From: an uncultured Lachnospiraceae bacterium | GTDB lineage: Bacteria; Bacillota; Clostridia; Lachnospirales; Lachnospiraceae | DNA length: 64,000 bases | Direction of reading: 5' to 3' | NCBI GenBank assembly: GCA_947630855.1 | Contig: CANRJF010000003.1 | Location: forward strand, 1 to 64,000 | Part shown: positions 16,368 to 24,585 of the stretch, piece by piece | Layout: each line of letters opens with the position of its first letter | How positions within the stretch are numbered: position 1 is the first letter of the stretch | Position numbers and translations under genes: made by a program | Notes under the pieces: generated by a model | Told to the model about the DNA's origin: nothing | Database searches by the model: none | What the model saw: only the letters and a program-made list of their open reading frames with translations

Positions 16368-17297
16368 ATGAAAATAGACAGGCAGATTGGAATTTTATCA
16401 GTGCTGTTACAAAAAGATGCTGTTACAGCGCCATATCTTGCGGATTTATTTGAAGTTTCCAGGAGAACCATTAACAGGGATATTGAAGATTTGTGCAGGG
16501 CAGGAATCCCCATTATGACCAGGCAGGGAGTGAATGGGGGCATCTCAATTATAGAGAACTATAAATTGGATAAAACGCTGTTTACAAATGCGGAAATGCA
16601 GGATATTCTTGCGGGACTTCGCAGTCTGGATAGCGTGAATCATACAAATCGTTATGGAAAGCTGATGGAAAAGCTGTCGGCAGGGTCTTCGGATTTTATG
16701 GTTGGCAACCAATCGGTGCTGATTGATTTATCTTCCTGGAATAAGGATTCCCTTGCTCCTAAAATTGAATCCATACGCACTGCCATTGATACATGCAGAG
16801 AACTGGAATTTGTTTATTATTCTCCAAAGGCTGAGTCGGTACGCCGTATAGAACCATATTACCTGATTTTTCGATGGACAAACTGGTATGTGTGGGGATG
16901 GTGTAAAAAAAGAGAAGATTTTCGCATGTTTAAGCTGAATCGCATGGAAAATGTAAAAATTACGGAACGGGAGTTTATGAAGAGACAGGTGCCAATACCG
17001 GATTTAAGCAATGAAAGAATATTTCCCGGGGGGATAAAAGTAAAAGCCCTGTTTGAACCGGAATGTAAATGGAGATTAGTAGAGGAATTTGGAAGCGGAA
17101 GTTTTAAAGAGCAGGAAGATGGCAGGCTTCTATTTCAGGCGGATTATACAGACAAGGAAAATCTGGTTACATGGCTTTTGACTTTTCGGGAAAAAGCAGA
17201 ATTATTAGAGCCAAAAGAGATTCGCGCTGAGATAAAAGAGAGTGTTGAGAAGATGAAAAGAAAATATGAAAACTTATCACAAGAAGGGAGAAATTGA
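16368..17297 (+). CDS. HTH-WYL transcriptional regulator (YafY-like)
   Basis: A 309-residue protein from the ATG at 16368 (AAAGGAG upstream). The N-terminal HTH_11 winged helix (LADLFEVSRRTINRDIEDL, residues 25-45) is followed by a WYL domain at about 135-205 (RRIEPYYLIFRWTNWYVWGW) and a C-terminal WCX-like region. WYL domains bind small ligands or nucleic acid to control transcription. The following MmcQ-DUF3795 gene starts 1 bp after its stop and is likely co-regulated. Confidence 0.88.
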   Translation: MKIDRQIGILSVLLQKDAVTAPYLADLFEVSRRTINRDIEDLCRAGIPIMTRQGVNGGISIIENYKLDKTLFTNAEMQDILAGLRSLDSVNHTNRYGKLMEKLSAGSSDFMVGNQSVLIDLSSWNKDSLAPKIESIRTAIDTCRELEFVYYSPKAESVRRIEPYYLIFRWTNWYVWGWCKKREDFRMFKLNRMENVKITEREFMKRQVPIPDLSNERIFPGGIKVKALFEPECKWRLVEEFGSGSFKEQEDGRLLFQADYTDKENLVTWLLTFREKAELLEPKEIRAEIKESVEKMKRKYENLSQEGRN

Positions 17298-17298
17298 A

Positions 17299-17946
17299 AT
17301 GCGGTATACGTGGTTGGATGAATACTTATTAAACAAAGTCGGGGTTACGAAAGACTTGCAGACGGATTGGAACTGGATTCGTTATAAGATTGAAGAGAAG
17401 ATGTTTGCAGCAGTCTGTCTTGGAGAAAATAATGAACCATACTACATAACTTTGAAATTGGAGCCGGCTGAGGGGGATTTTTTCCGTCAGCAATATAAGG
17501 ACATTATTCCAGGATATTATATGAACAAAACACATTGGAATTCCATTCAGCCGGATGGGGAAGTGCCGGATGATGTTTTAAAAGACCTGTTAGATAAATC
17601 CTATCAGCTTGTGCTTGGAGGATTTAGCAAGAAGAAGCAGCAGGAAATTCTGGAAAATTCAATTTTGGCAGAGGAAATAAGCTGCTGCGGTACAGAATGT
17701 ACGAAATGCAGTTTCTATGGTAATCCATGTAAGGGATGCAATGCAAGCCTTGGAAAAGTGTTTCATGCACCCGAAGGAGGGGCATGTGCGATTTACGAAT
17801 GTTCTGTAAATCAAAAGAAGTATAAAACCTGTAAAACATGTGAAAGTCTCCCATGCGAAATCTGGAGAAAGACAAAAGACCCATCTATGTCAGACGAGGA
17901 ATTTGAAAAGAGTATACAGGAGCGGATAGAGCAATTAAGAAAGTGA
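17299..17946 (+). CDS. MmcQ/YjbR-like protein fused to DUF3795 zinc-binding tail
   Basis: A 215-residue protein from the ATG at 17299 (GAAGGGAG upstream). The N-terminal ~115 residues look like the MmcQ/YjbR fold (IIPGYYMNKTHWNSI). The C-terminal region is cysteine-rich: CCGTECTKCSFYGNPCKGC and CKTCESLPCEIW, the DUF3795 pattern, which probably binds zinc. It follows the WYL regulator immediately. The biochemical role is unknown. Confidence 0.75.
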   Translation: MRYTWLDEYLLNKVGVTKDLQTDWNWIRYKIEEKMFAAVCLGENNEPYYITLKLEPAEGDFFRQQYKDIIPGYYMNKTHWNSIQPDGEVPDDVLKDLLDKSYQLVLGGFSKKKQQEILENSILAEEISCCGTECTKCSFYGNPCKGCNASLGKVFHAPEGGACAIYECSVNQKKYKTCKTCESLPCEIWRKTKDPSMSDEEFEKSIQERIEQLRK

Positions 17947-18014
17947 CTTCAGATTGATATTTGACGGTAAAGCAGAGTTCAAAACAAAGCATAGGGGATG
18001 AAGGTGACCGATAT

Positions 18015-18776
18015 ATGGAACTTGTAAAATTAACACATGACAATATTGAAACGGAACATATTTGCTGTGCCATTGCAAAGAACAATGATGTGCAGGTTAT
18101 GTCCAAGAAACAGTGGTTACGGGAACGATTAGAGGAAGGATTGGTTTTCTTAAAATGTAATGTCAGGGGGAAATGTTTTATTGAGTACATACCTGCAGAA
18201 TATGCATGGACACCCATTGAAGCAGAGGGATATATGTATATTGACTGCCTGTGGGTATCCGGGCAGTTTAAGGGAAAGGGCTACTCAAACCTGTTGTTAG
18301 AGGAATGTATAAAAGACAGCAGAGAGAAAGAAAAAAAGGGGCTTGTGACGCTGTCTTCCAAAAAGAAAATGGGTTTTTTGTCGGACCAAAAATATTTAAA
18401 GTATAAGGGTTTTGAAACGGCTGATACAGCGAGCCCTTATTTTGAACTTATGTATCTTCCGTTTTCTGAGAACGCAAAGAAACCTTGTTTTAAACCCCAT
18501 TTGAAACAATCAGGACAGAAGAATGCACAACAGGGATTTACCTTGTATTATACAAGCCAATGTCCTTTTACGGCAAAGTATGTTCCAATTCTTTTAAATA
18601 TAGCTGAAAATAAAAATATTAAGTTTCAATCAATTCATATTGTTTCAAAAGAACAGGCACAAAATGCCCCCACACCTTTTACAACGTTTAGTTTGTATTA
18701 TAATGGCAGGTTTTTAACTCATGAGATATTATCAGAGAAAAAATTTCAAAAAATAGTAACCGATATGGGATTGTAA
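18015..18776 (+). CDS. GNAT acetyltransferase fused to YoaP domain
   Basis: A 253-residue protein; the ATG at 18015 has AAGGTGA upstream. Residues 1-150 are a GNAT domain (YIDCLWVSGQFKGKGYSNLL includes the acetyl-CoA loop). Residues 165-253 are a thioredoxin-like YoaP domain (TLYYTSQCPFTAKY, with a single Cys). This two-domain form is common in Firmicutes; the substrate is unknown. It sits between the DUF3795 gene and the GyrI-like gene on the same strand, probably one transcript. Confidence 0.82.
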   Translation: MELVKLTHDNIETEHICCAIAKNNDVQVMSKKQWLRERLEEGLVFLKCNVRGKCFIEYIPAEYAWTPIEAEGYMYIDCLWVSGQFKGKGYSNLLLEECIKDSREKEKKGLVTLSSKKKMGFLSDQKYLKYKGFETADTASPYFELMYLPFSENAKKPCFKPHLKQSGQKNAQQGFTLYYTSQCPFTAKYVPILLNIAENKNIKFQSIHIVSKEQAQNAPTPFTTFSLYYNGRFLTHEILSEKKFQKIVTDMGL

Positions 18777-18798
18777 ATTTTAAAATTAGGAGGAAACA

Positions 18799-19434
18799 AT
18801 GGCGTTCGATTATAAAAAAGAATACAAAGAATTTTATATGCCCAAGAATAAACCGGGCATCGTGGAAGTACCGCCTATGAACTATATTGCTGTTCGCGGG
18901 AAAGGAAATCCAAATGAGGAGGACAGTGAGTATAAGGCGTCTATTGGATTGCTTTACGCAATTGCATTTACCATTAAAATGAGTAAAAAAGGGAATCATC
19001 AAATCCAGGGATATTTTGATTATGTGGTTCCGCCACTGGAAGGATTCTGGTGGCAAAAAGATGTAAAAGAAATCGATTATACCCGTAAGGAAGATTTTCA
19101 TTTTATTTCTATTATCCGTCTGCCGGATTTTGTGACAAGAGAAGATTTTGATTGGGCGGCAGCGGAAGCCGCAAAGAAAAAGAAAACAGATTTCTCGAAG
19201 GTAGAATTTTTCCCTTATGAGGAAGGATTATGTGTGCAATGTATGCATATCGGGCCTTATGATGATGAGCCGGCGACAATTGAAATGATGCATGAATTTA
19301 TGACGGCAGAGGGTTATGAGCTGGATATTACGGATACCAGGTTTCATCATGAAATTTATCTGAGTGATGCCAGGAGGGTGGCGCCGGAAAGGTTGAAGAC
19401 GGTAATCAGACATCCCATAAAAAAGCAAGTGTGA
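18799..19434 (+). CDS. GyrI-like small-molecule-binding protein
   Basis: A 211-residue stand-alone protein with the GyrI-like pattern: PPMNYIAVRGKGNPNEED, a central PPLEGFWWQ and a late CVQCMHIGPYDDEPATIEMM with the conserved HxGPYD motif. The C-terminal HHEIYLSDARRVAPERLKT matches the family end. Such proteins bind or hydrolyse hydrophobic or cationic compounds. TAGGAGG precedes the ATG. A strong terminator follows. Confidence 0.85.
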   Translation: MAFDYKKEYKEFYMPKNKPGIVEVPPMNYIAVRGKGNPNEEDSEYKASIGLLYAIAFTIKMSKKGNHQIQGYFDYVVPPLEGFWWQKDVKEIDYTRKEDFHFISIIRLPDFVTREDFDWAAAEAAKKKKTDFSKVEFFPYEEGLCVQCMHIGPYDDEPATIEMMHEFMTAEGYELDITDTRFHHEIYLSDARRVAPERLKTVIRHPIKKQV

Positions 19435-19443
19435 TAATTAAAA

Positions 19444-19489
19444 AAATCGGCAGACAATAGAAAAATTAAGTCTATTGTTTTGCCGATTT
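19444..19489. terminator. Intrinsic terminator after GyrI-like gene
   Basis: AAATCGGCA-g-ACAATAG (19444-19460) pairs with CTATTGT-t-TTGCCGATTT (19472-19489). The long stem is flanked by A-runs and T-runs, so it may work in both directions. It ends the 16.3-19.4 kb transcript. Confidence 0.75.
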
Positions 19490-19527
19490 AAATAATTTAC
19501 AAATCTATACCAACTGAATATTTTCCC

Positions 19528-19556
19528 TTTACTATGAATAAAAGCTGGGATATAAT
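19528..19556 (+). promoter_or_regulatory. Promoter of AAA ATPase gene
   Basis: TTTACT (19528-19533), 17 nt, TATAAT (19551-19556), 52 bp before the ATG at 19608. Confidence 0.5.
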
Positions 19557-19607
19557 GATATCAAATAAGACATACAGTTTCCCGGAAATCAAAATGGGAG
19601 GGTGCAA

Positions 19608-21212
19608 ATGGAATACAACAAAAAAATTAGGCGAAAATTTAATATAACGGGACAGTGCAATCCCAAATTTCATTATATGGTCATGTTGGAGGAACGTCTT
19701 CACGAAATCAGGGAACGGTACGTGGAACAGGGCAGTTATTTTGTTATAAACAGAGGGAGGCAGTATGGAAAAACCACAACACTTCGTGCCCTGGAAGAAT
19801 ATCTGACGGAAGAATATCTTGTTATTTCCATGGATTTTCAGGAGATTTCCACAGAAGAATACAAAGATGAATTTATGTTTGCTGCGGCATTTATGAGAAA
19901 GTTTACGGAAGCTCTTGAGGAGGGGGAAGCCTCTGAAGAAGAGAAAAGACCTCTTATCAATTTTTTAAAGAAAGCAGAACACAACCAACTGAGTGACATG
20001 TTCCATGTGCTGGGCAATATATGCAAAATGTCAGTAAAACCGGTTGTCCTGATGATTGATGAAGTAGACAACGCAAGCAACAATCAGGTATTCATTGATT
20101 TTCTGGCACAACTGCGGGCCAGATATTTAAAGAGGGATAAGATTCCCACATTTCATTCGGTAATCCTTGCAGGTGTGTATAACATCAAAAACTTAAAGCT
20201 AAAATTACGTCCGGAATCAGAGCATCAGTACAACAGTCCCTGGAATATTGCAGCGGATTATGACATTAAAATGAATTTTTCATCCGGTCAGATTGCATCC
20301 ATGCTGGAAGAATATGAAACGGACTACCATACAGGAATGAATATACAGGAAATTGCCGAACAAATCTACCAGTATACATCTGGTTATCCTGTGCTTGTAT
20401 CTTCTATCTGCAAATATATGGATGAAAAAATTACCGGCAGTGACAACTTTGAAAATCGTCAGCAGGTATGGACAAAAAGAGGTGTGGAGGAGGCTGTAAA
20501 AAGAATATTAGTCGAAAGCACTCCCCTGTTTGAAAGCATGGTGCGCCACCTTGACAGCTATCCTGAGATGAAAAAAATGTTTCAGACCATTCTTTTTCAG
20601 GGCAGCGAGTTTACGTATAATCCATATGCAAAGGAAATCAGTCTGGCGTGTATGTTTGGGTATGCGGTGAATAAAGATGGAAAGGTGCAGATTGCAAACC
20701 GCATTTTTGAGACATGCCTTTATAATTATTTTTATTCCGAAGAGGAACTTTCAAATGCAATGGTGCGTATGGCAAAGCGTGATAAAAGTTACTTTATCCA
20801 TGATGACCGGCTTGACATGGATACTGTCATGGAGAAATTTGTGGAGTATTTTCACGATATTTATGGACAGAATGATGCCCGGTTTGTTGAGGATAACGGG
20901 AGAAAACTTTTTCTGCTTTATTTAAGGCCCATTATCAATGGCGCCGGGAATTATTATGTGGAAGCCCGGACCAGGAATGAGAGACGCACGGACATTATAG
21001 TTGATTATCGTGGAGAGCAGTTTATTATTGAATTGAAAATCTGGCATGGAAATGAGTACAATGAAAAGGGGAAAAAGCAGCTTGCAGACTATCTTGACTG
21101 CTATCATAAAGATAAAGGATATCTGCTTAGTTTTAATTTTAACAAATCAAAAGAAATCGGCGTAAAGGAAATAAGAATCGGAAATAAGACGATTGTGGAG
21201 GCAGTGGTGTAA
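19608..21212 (+). CDS. AAA-like ATPase with PD-(D/E)xK-like C-terminal domain
   Basis: A 534-residue protein from the ATG at 19608 (GGGAGGG upstream). The Walker A-like loop is GRQYGKTTT at 50-58 and Walker B is VVLMIDEVDNAS at about 148-159. After a helical lid, the C-terminus has TDIIVDYRGEQFIIELKIWHG, the D-x(n)-ExK strand pair of PD-(D/E)xK nucleases. Such paired AAA/nuclease-like proteins are abundant and poorly understood in Lachnospiraceae and Bacteroides; a defence or mobile-element role is possible. The following response regulator starts 6 bp downstream. Confidence 0.8.
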   Translation: MEYNKKIRRKFNITGQCNPKFHYMVMLEERLHEIRERYVEQGSYFVINRGRQYGKTTTLRALEEYLTEEYLVISMDFQEISTEEYKDEFMFAAAFMRKFTEALEEGEASEEEKRPLINFLKKAEHNQLSDMFHVLGNICKMSVKPVVLMIDEVDNASNNQVFIDFLAQLRARYLKRDKIPTFHSVILAGVYNIKNLKLKLRPESEHQYNSPWNIAADYDIKMNFSSGQIASMLEEYETDYHTGMNIQEIAEQIYQYTSGYPVLVSSICKYMDEKITGSDNFENRQQVWTKRGVEEAVKRILVESTPLFESMVRHLDSYPEMKKMFQTILFQGSEFTYNPYAKEISLACMFGYAVNKDGKVQIANRIFETCLYNYFYSEEELSNAMVRMAKRDKSYFIHDDRLDMDTVMEKFVEYFHDIYGQNDARFVEDNGRKLFLLYLRPIINGAGNYYVEARTRNERRTDIIVDYRGEQFIIELKIWHGNEYNEKGKKQLADYLDCYHKDKGYLLSFNFNKSKEIGVKEIRIGNKTIVEAVV

Positions 21213-21218
21213 AAAATA

Positions 21219-21887
21219 ATGAGCAGAATTCTAATTATTGAAGACGATAAGACAATTAACGGATTGTTGAAAAGCATTATCGAAAAAAGCGGATATACCG
21301 TAGACAGCGCATACAGCGGCACGGAAGGATTTGCTAAGAGTTTACAGAAAGATTACAGCCTGATTCTGTTAGATTTAATGCTGCCGGAAAAATCCGGTGA
21401 GGACATTATCAAAGAATTACGCAGGGTAAATACCACACCTGTTATCATATTGTCTGCCAAAGGCGAACCTCATAACAGGGTAGAACTGCTTCGGCTTGGT
21501 GCAGACGACTATATAACCAAGCCTTTTGATATTGACGAGGTGCTTTTGCGGATTCAGGCGGTACTCCGCAGAACCACCCAGGAAGAAATTAAAGAGATTG
21601 TTTTCCATGAGCTTGTTATAAAAACGGATTCAAAACGTGTTTTTGTAAATGACAGGGAGCTTGTCTGCACTGCAACGGAATATGCCATACTGGAACTTAT
21701 GATGAAAAACCCTGACAGGATATTTTCAAAACGCACACTTTATGAAGTAGTAATGGGAGAGGACTATCTTCAGGAGGATAACACCATGAATGTCCATATA
21801 AGCAATCTCCGCCGGAAAATTGCAAAGTACACAGATAAAAAATATATTGAGACTGTGTATGGCATGGGATACCGGCTTATTAAGTAA
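21219..21887 (+). CDS. OmpR-family response regulator
   Basis: A 222-residue regulator. The receiver domain has IIEDD near the start, Asp in LILLDLMLPEKSGED, and YITKPFD. The winged helix lies at about 130-222 (ATEYAILELMMKNPDRIFSKR, MNVHISNLRRKI). It probably works with the kinase at 23606, which lies after the two ABC transporter genes, as in bacitracin/lantibiotic sensing sets. The 88-bp gap before the ABC gene contains TTTAAG and CTTAAC repeats that could be its binding sites. Confidence 0.9.
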   Translation: MSRILIIEDDKTINGLLKSIIEKSGYTVDSAYSGTEGFAKSLQKDYSLILLDLMLPEKSGEDIIKELRRVNTTPVIILSAKGEPHNRVELLRLGADDYITKPFDIDEVLLRIQAVLRRTTQEEIKEIVFHELVIKTDSKRVFVNDRELVCTATEYAILELMMKNPDRIFSKRTLYEVVMGEDYLQEDNTMNVHISNLRRKIAKYTDKKYIETVYGMGYRLIK

Positions 21888-21975
21888 GATAAGTGAATCT
21901 TTAGATTTTCTTTAAGTTTCGTGAAGAATCATCTTAACATCACCCTGTAATATTGTGATTGGAGGTGGTTGAAAA

Positions 21976-22899
21976 ATGGAAAATGTAATATTGCAGACAA
22001 AAAATATTAAAAAATCCTATCGTCACTTTAAGGCGCTGGATGATGTTTCCATTATTTTAGAAACAGGACATATTTATGGCTTTATAGGCGAAAATGGAGC
22101 GGGTAAGACGACTCTGATGCGCATATTAACAGGATTATCCTTTCCTGCGTTTGGAACGTATTCTCTTTTTGGGGAGAGTGACCCCGGAAAAATACAGAAC
22201 GTCCGGCGGCGCATTGGAAGCATTATAGAAAAACCGGCTTTGTATTCCGAATTTTCGGCTTACCGCAATCTTGAACTGCAGCGAATGCTGTTGGGAAACC
22301 CTGATAAGACTGTATGTGATGAACTTTTGAAGTTATTAGATTTGTATGATGTGCGGAACAAAAAAGTCAAAGAATTTTCTATGGGCATGAAACAGCGGCT
22401 GGGTATCGCACTGGCTCTTGTGGGAAAACCGGAATTGCTGATTCTTGACGAGCCTGTCAATGGACTTGACCCCAAAAATATTTCTGTACTCCGTATGCTG
22501 TTAAAAAAATTAAATGAGGAACATGGAATTACCATGCTTATTTCAAGCCACATTTTAAGTGAGCTTTATCTGTTGGCAACGGATTATATTATTATTCACA
22601 AAGGAAAGGTTATAGAGAGCCTTTCTCATGACCAGTTGGAAGCAAACTGTGAGAAATATGTTAAAATTCAGACAAATAGTCTGCCACAATGTGTTACGGT
22701 CATTGAAAAGGAATTAAATGTTTTAGATTATAAGGTAATAGATGATAAAACTTTGCATGTATATGCATTTACGGAAGAACCATGGCGGATTTCACAGGCA
22801 TTTACGAAAAACAGCATTGCAGTCAGTGAATTATCCGTATGCGGTCAGAGTCTTGAAGAATATTTTCTTTCTATAACGGGAGGTAAGAGTGATGTTTAA
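21976..22899 (+). CDS. ABC transporter ATP-binding protein (BcrA/lantibiotic-immunity type)
   Basis: A 307-residue ATPase with Walker A GENGAGKTTL, signature EFSMGMKQRLG, Walker B LLILDEPVNGLD and the switch His in ISSHIL. The C-terminal ~90 residues are the extension typical of BcrA/LanF-type subunits. With the membrane partner that overlaps its 3' end it should export or detach antimicrobial peptides. ATTGGAGG precedes the ATG. It is probably induced by the flanking two-component pair. Confidence 0.9.
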   Translation: MENVILQTKNIKKSYRHFKALDDVSIILETGHIYGFIGENGAGKTTLMRILTGLSFPAFGTYSLFGESDPGKIQNVRRRIGSIIEKPALYSEFSAYRNLELQRMLLGNPDKTVCDELLKLLDLYDVRNKKVKEFSMGMKQRLGIALALVGKPELLILDEPVNGLDPKNISVLRMLLKKLNEEHGITMLISSHILSELYLLATDYIIIHKGKVIESLSHDQLEANCEKYVKIQTNSLPQCVTVIEKELNVLDYKVIDDKTLHVYAFTEEPWRISQAFTKNSIAVSELSVCGQSLEEYFLSITGGKSDV

Positions 22900-23587
22900 T
22901 TTATTGAAGGTGGAGTTTTTTAAATTAAAGAAATTTCGGATTGGCACTCTTATCCTGCTTCTCATGATTGGCGTGGGACTTGCCTACGGTTATAAGTTGT
23001 GCGACAGTATAGATAATATGGCTTCCGTTTTTTCCTATGCTGTCAGCGATACTTCATTTGTGTTTCTTATATCCCTTGTTATGGCGATTCTGATAGGAAA
23101 GGATTTTTCTAACCGCACCATAGGCAATGAAATAAAGCTGGGTTATGGCCGTTTTCATATTCTGCTTTCCAGAATGATTGTGGCAGGCATTTCTGCGGTT
23201 TTGCTCCATGGGGCATATATTCTATCTGCTGAACTTGGATTTGCGGCAATGAGGGGATTTGATGCCAGCGTATTTTGTGTTGAAAATGCTTTATGGCTGA
23301 TTGTGGTATGGATGCAGTTGCTGGCAGTCATAAGCGGAGTGGTCCTGATTTCTTTTTTGACAGGGAAAATGTCAGAAGCTGTCGCCCTGTCAACTTTGTA
23401 CGCTTTTATATGCTGCAATATCCTGCGGAACTTTTTAAGCAGTAAGATTTTTACTTTGTCATGCTTTTGTTTCGTGCAGGATAATCATACAGAAACTTTA
23501 GTCTTTGCCGCAATCATCGCATTTGTAACCATGACGGTGTTTTTGCTGATTGCCGCATTCAAATTTGACAGAGCGGAAATAAAATAG
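22892..23587 (+). CDS. ABC-2-type permease (lantibiotic-immunity/BcrB-like)
   Basis: A 231-residue membrane protein with six hydrophobic helices, starting FNLLKVEFFKLKKF as typical ABC-2 permeases do. The ATG at 22892 overlaps the ATPase gene by 8 bp and has GGGAGG 8 nt upstream. It is the membrane half of the exporter. Confidence 0.85.
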   Translation: MFNLLKVEFFKLKKFRIGTLILLLMIGVGLAYGYKLCDSIDNMASVFSYAVSDTSFVFLISLVMAILIGKDFSNRTIGNEIKLGYGRFHILLSRMIVAGISAVLLHGAYILSAELGFAAMRGFDASVFCVENALWLIVVWMQLLAVISGVVLISFLTGKMSEAVALSTLYAFICCNILRNFLSSKIFTLSCFCFVQDNHTETLVFAAIIAFVTMTVFLLIAAFKFDRAEIK

Positions 23588-23605
23588 AACGGGAGGCAGA
23601 CAGCG

Positions 23606-24490
23606 GTGGAAACTTTTATTATCTTAATACTTTTTGCCGCTGTAATGTTTTTTGCGGGAAAATACTATGTGGTAAAGAAACAGTTAAAATCTATTTTCAG
23701 GCAGCTTAGCAGAGAACAAACCAGGCTGGTGACGGTTGAGCTTGTGGATCATGACATGGAAATGGCTGTTTTGAAAATTAATGAACTGCTTGATAGGATA
23801 CAGCAGACAATTATTAAAAGCAACGCCGCTTCCGCAGCGTTAAAATCTTCCATAGCGGATATTTCCCATGATATGAAAACGCCCCTGACATCTGTAATCG
23901 GTTATCTGCAGTTGGCTAAGAAAGAATGTGAGGATGAGAAAATTGAAGAAATCATAGATATCTGTCTGGAAAGAACACATTATTGCAATACGCTGATAAA
24001 TGATTTTTTTCAGTTGTCGGTGGTTGAATCCCGGGAGTGCATTCCGCAGTTGGAAAACGTAGACGTTGTGGGAATAATTTGCGAACAGATACTTGCAAAC
24101 TATCCTGTTTTTCAGGGACAACATATTATTCCCCATTTTGAAGATTCTGATAAGATAATTACTGCTTCCGCAGAGCCTAATATGCTAAACAGGGTTATTC
24201 AAAATCTGATTTCAAACGGCATTAAATATACAAGCGGAGATATTTTCTTTCATGCCTGTCAGGAAAATGGGCGTGTAATCATAACGGTATCAAATCCCAT
24301 AAATTCTTATGTGGATGTAACACATATATTTGACAGATTTTACACTCAGGATAAAGCAAGAAGCAAAGGCAGCGGTATCGGACTTTATCTGTGCAGGCAA
24401 TTCATTGAATCTATGGGCGGAAATATCACCGCGGAAACGGACGGTGACATTTTGTATATAAAAGTACAGCTTAATTCAATTTCTTTTTAA
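23606..24490 (+). CDS. Sensor histidine kinase of peptide-resistance module
   Basis: A 294-residue kinase with a GTG start behind GGGAGG. There is a single N-terminal membrane segment (ILILFAAVMFFAGKYYVV), so little extracellular sensing surface. HisKA is SDISHDMKTPLTSVIGYLQL-like (phospho-His at about 90), then VIQNLISNGIKYT (N box) and GSGIGLYLCRQFIESMGG (G box). Kinases of this short type usually sense through the cognate ABC transporter, encoded just upstream. It is the likely partner of the OmpR-type regulator at 21219. Confidence 0.88.
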   Translation: METFIILILFAAVMFFAGKYYVVKKQLKSIFRQLSREQTRLVTVELVDHDMEMAVLKINELLDRIQQTIIKSNAASAALKSSIADISHDMKTPLTSVIGYLQLAKKECEDEKIEEIIDICLERTHYCNTLINDFFQLSVVESRECIPQLENVDVVGIICEQILANYPVFQGQHIIPHFEDSDKIITASAEPNMLNRVIQNLISNGIKYTSGDIFFHACQENGRVIITVSNPINSYVDVTHIFDRFYTQDKARSKGSGIGLYLCRQFIESMGGNITAETDGDILYIKVQLNSISF

Positions 24491-24508
24491 TTTTAGTAAT
24501 GACAATTG

Positions 24509-24537
24509 TTGCAAAAGCCAAAATCTACGGTTATAAT
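24509..24537 (+). promoter_or_regulatory. Promoter of hybrid kinase gene
   Basis: TTGCAA (24509-24514), 17 nt, TATAAT (24532-24537). It lies inside the frame that opens at 24499, so it supports the downstream start at 24586. Confidence 0.6.
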
Positions 24538-24585
24538 ATATCTGGTTATACATATATTTGGAAACTTTCAAGTGGAGGCACGGCC

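Noticed and set aside
24499-24585. Longer N-terminus for the hybrid kinase
   Set aside because: A consensus promoter lies inside it and a good ribosome site precedes the later ATG.
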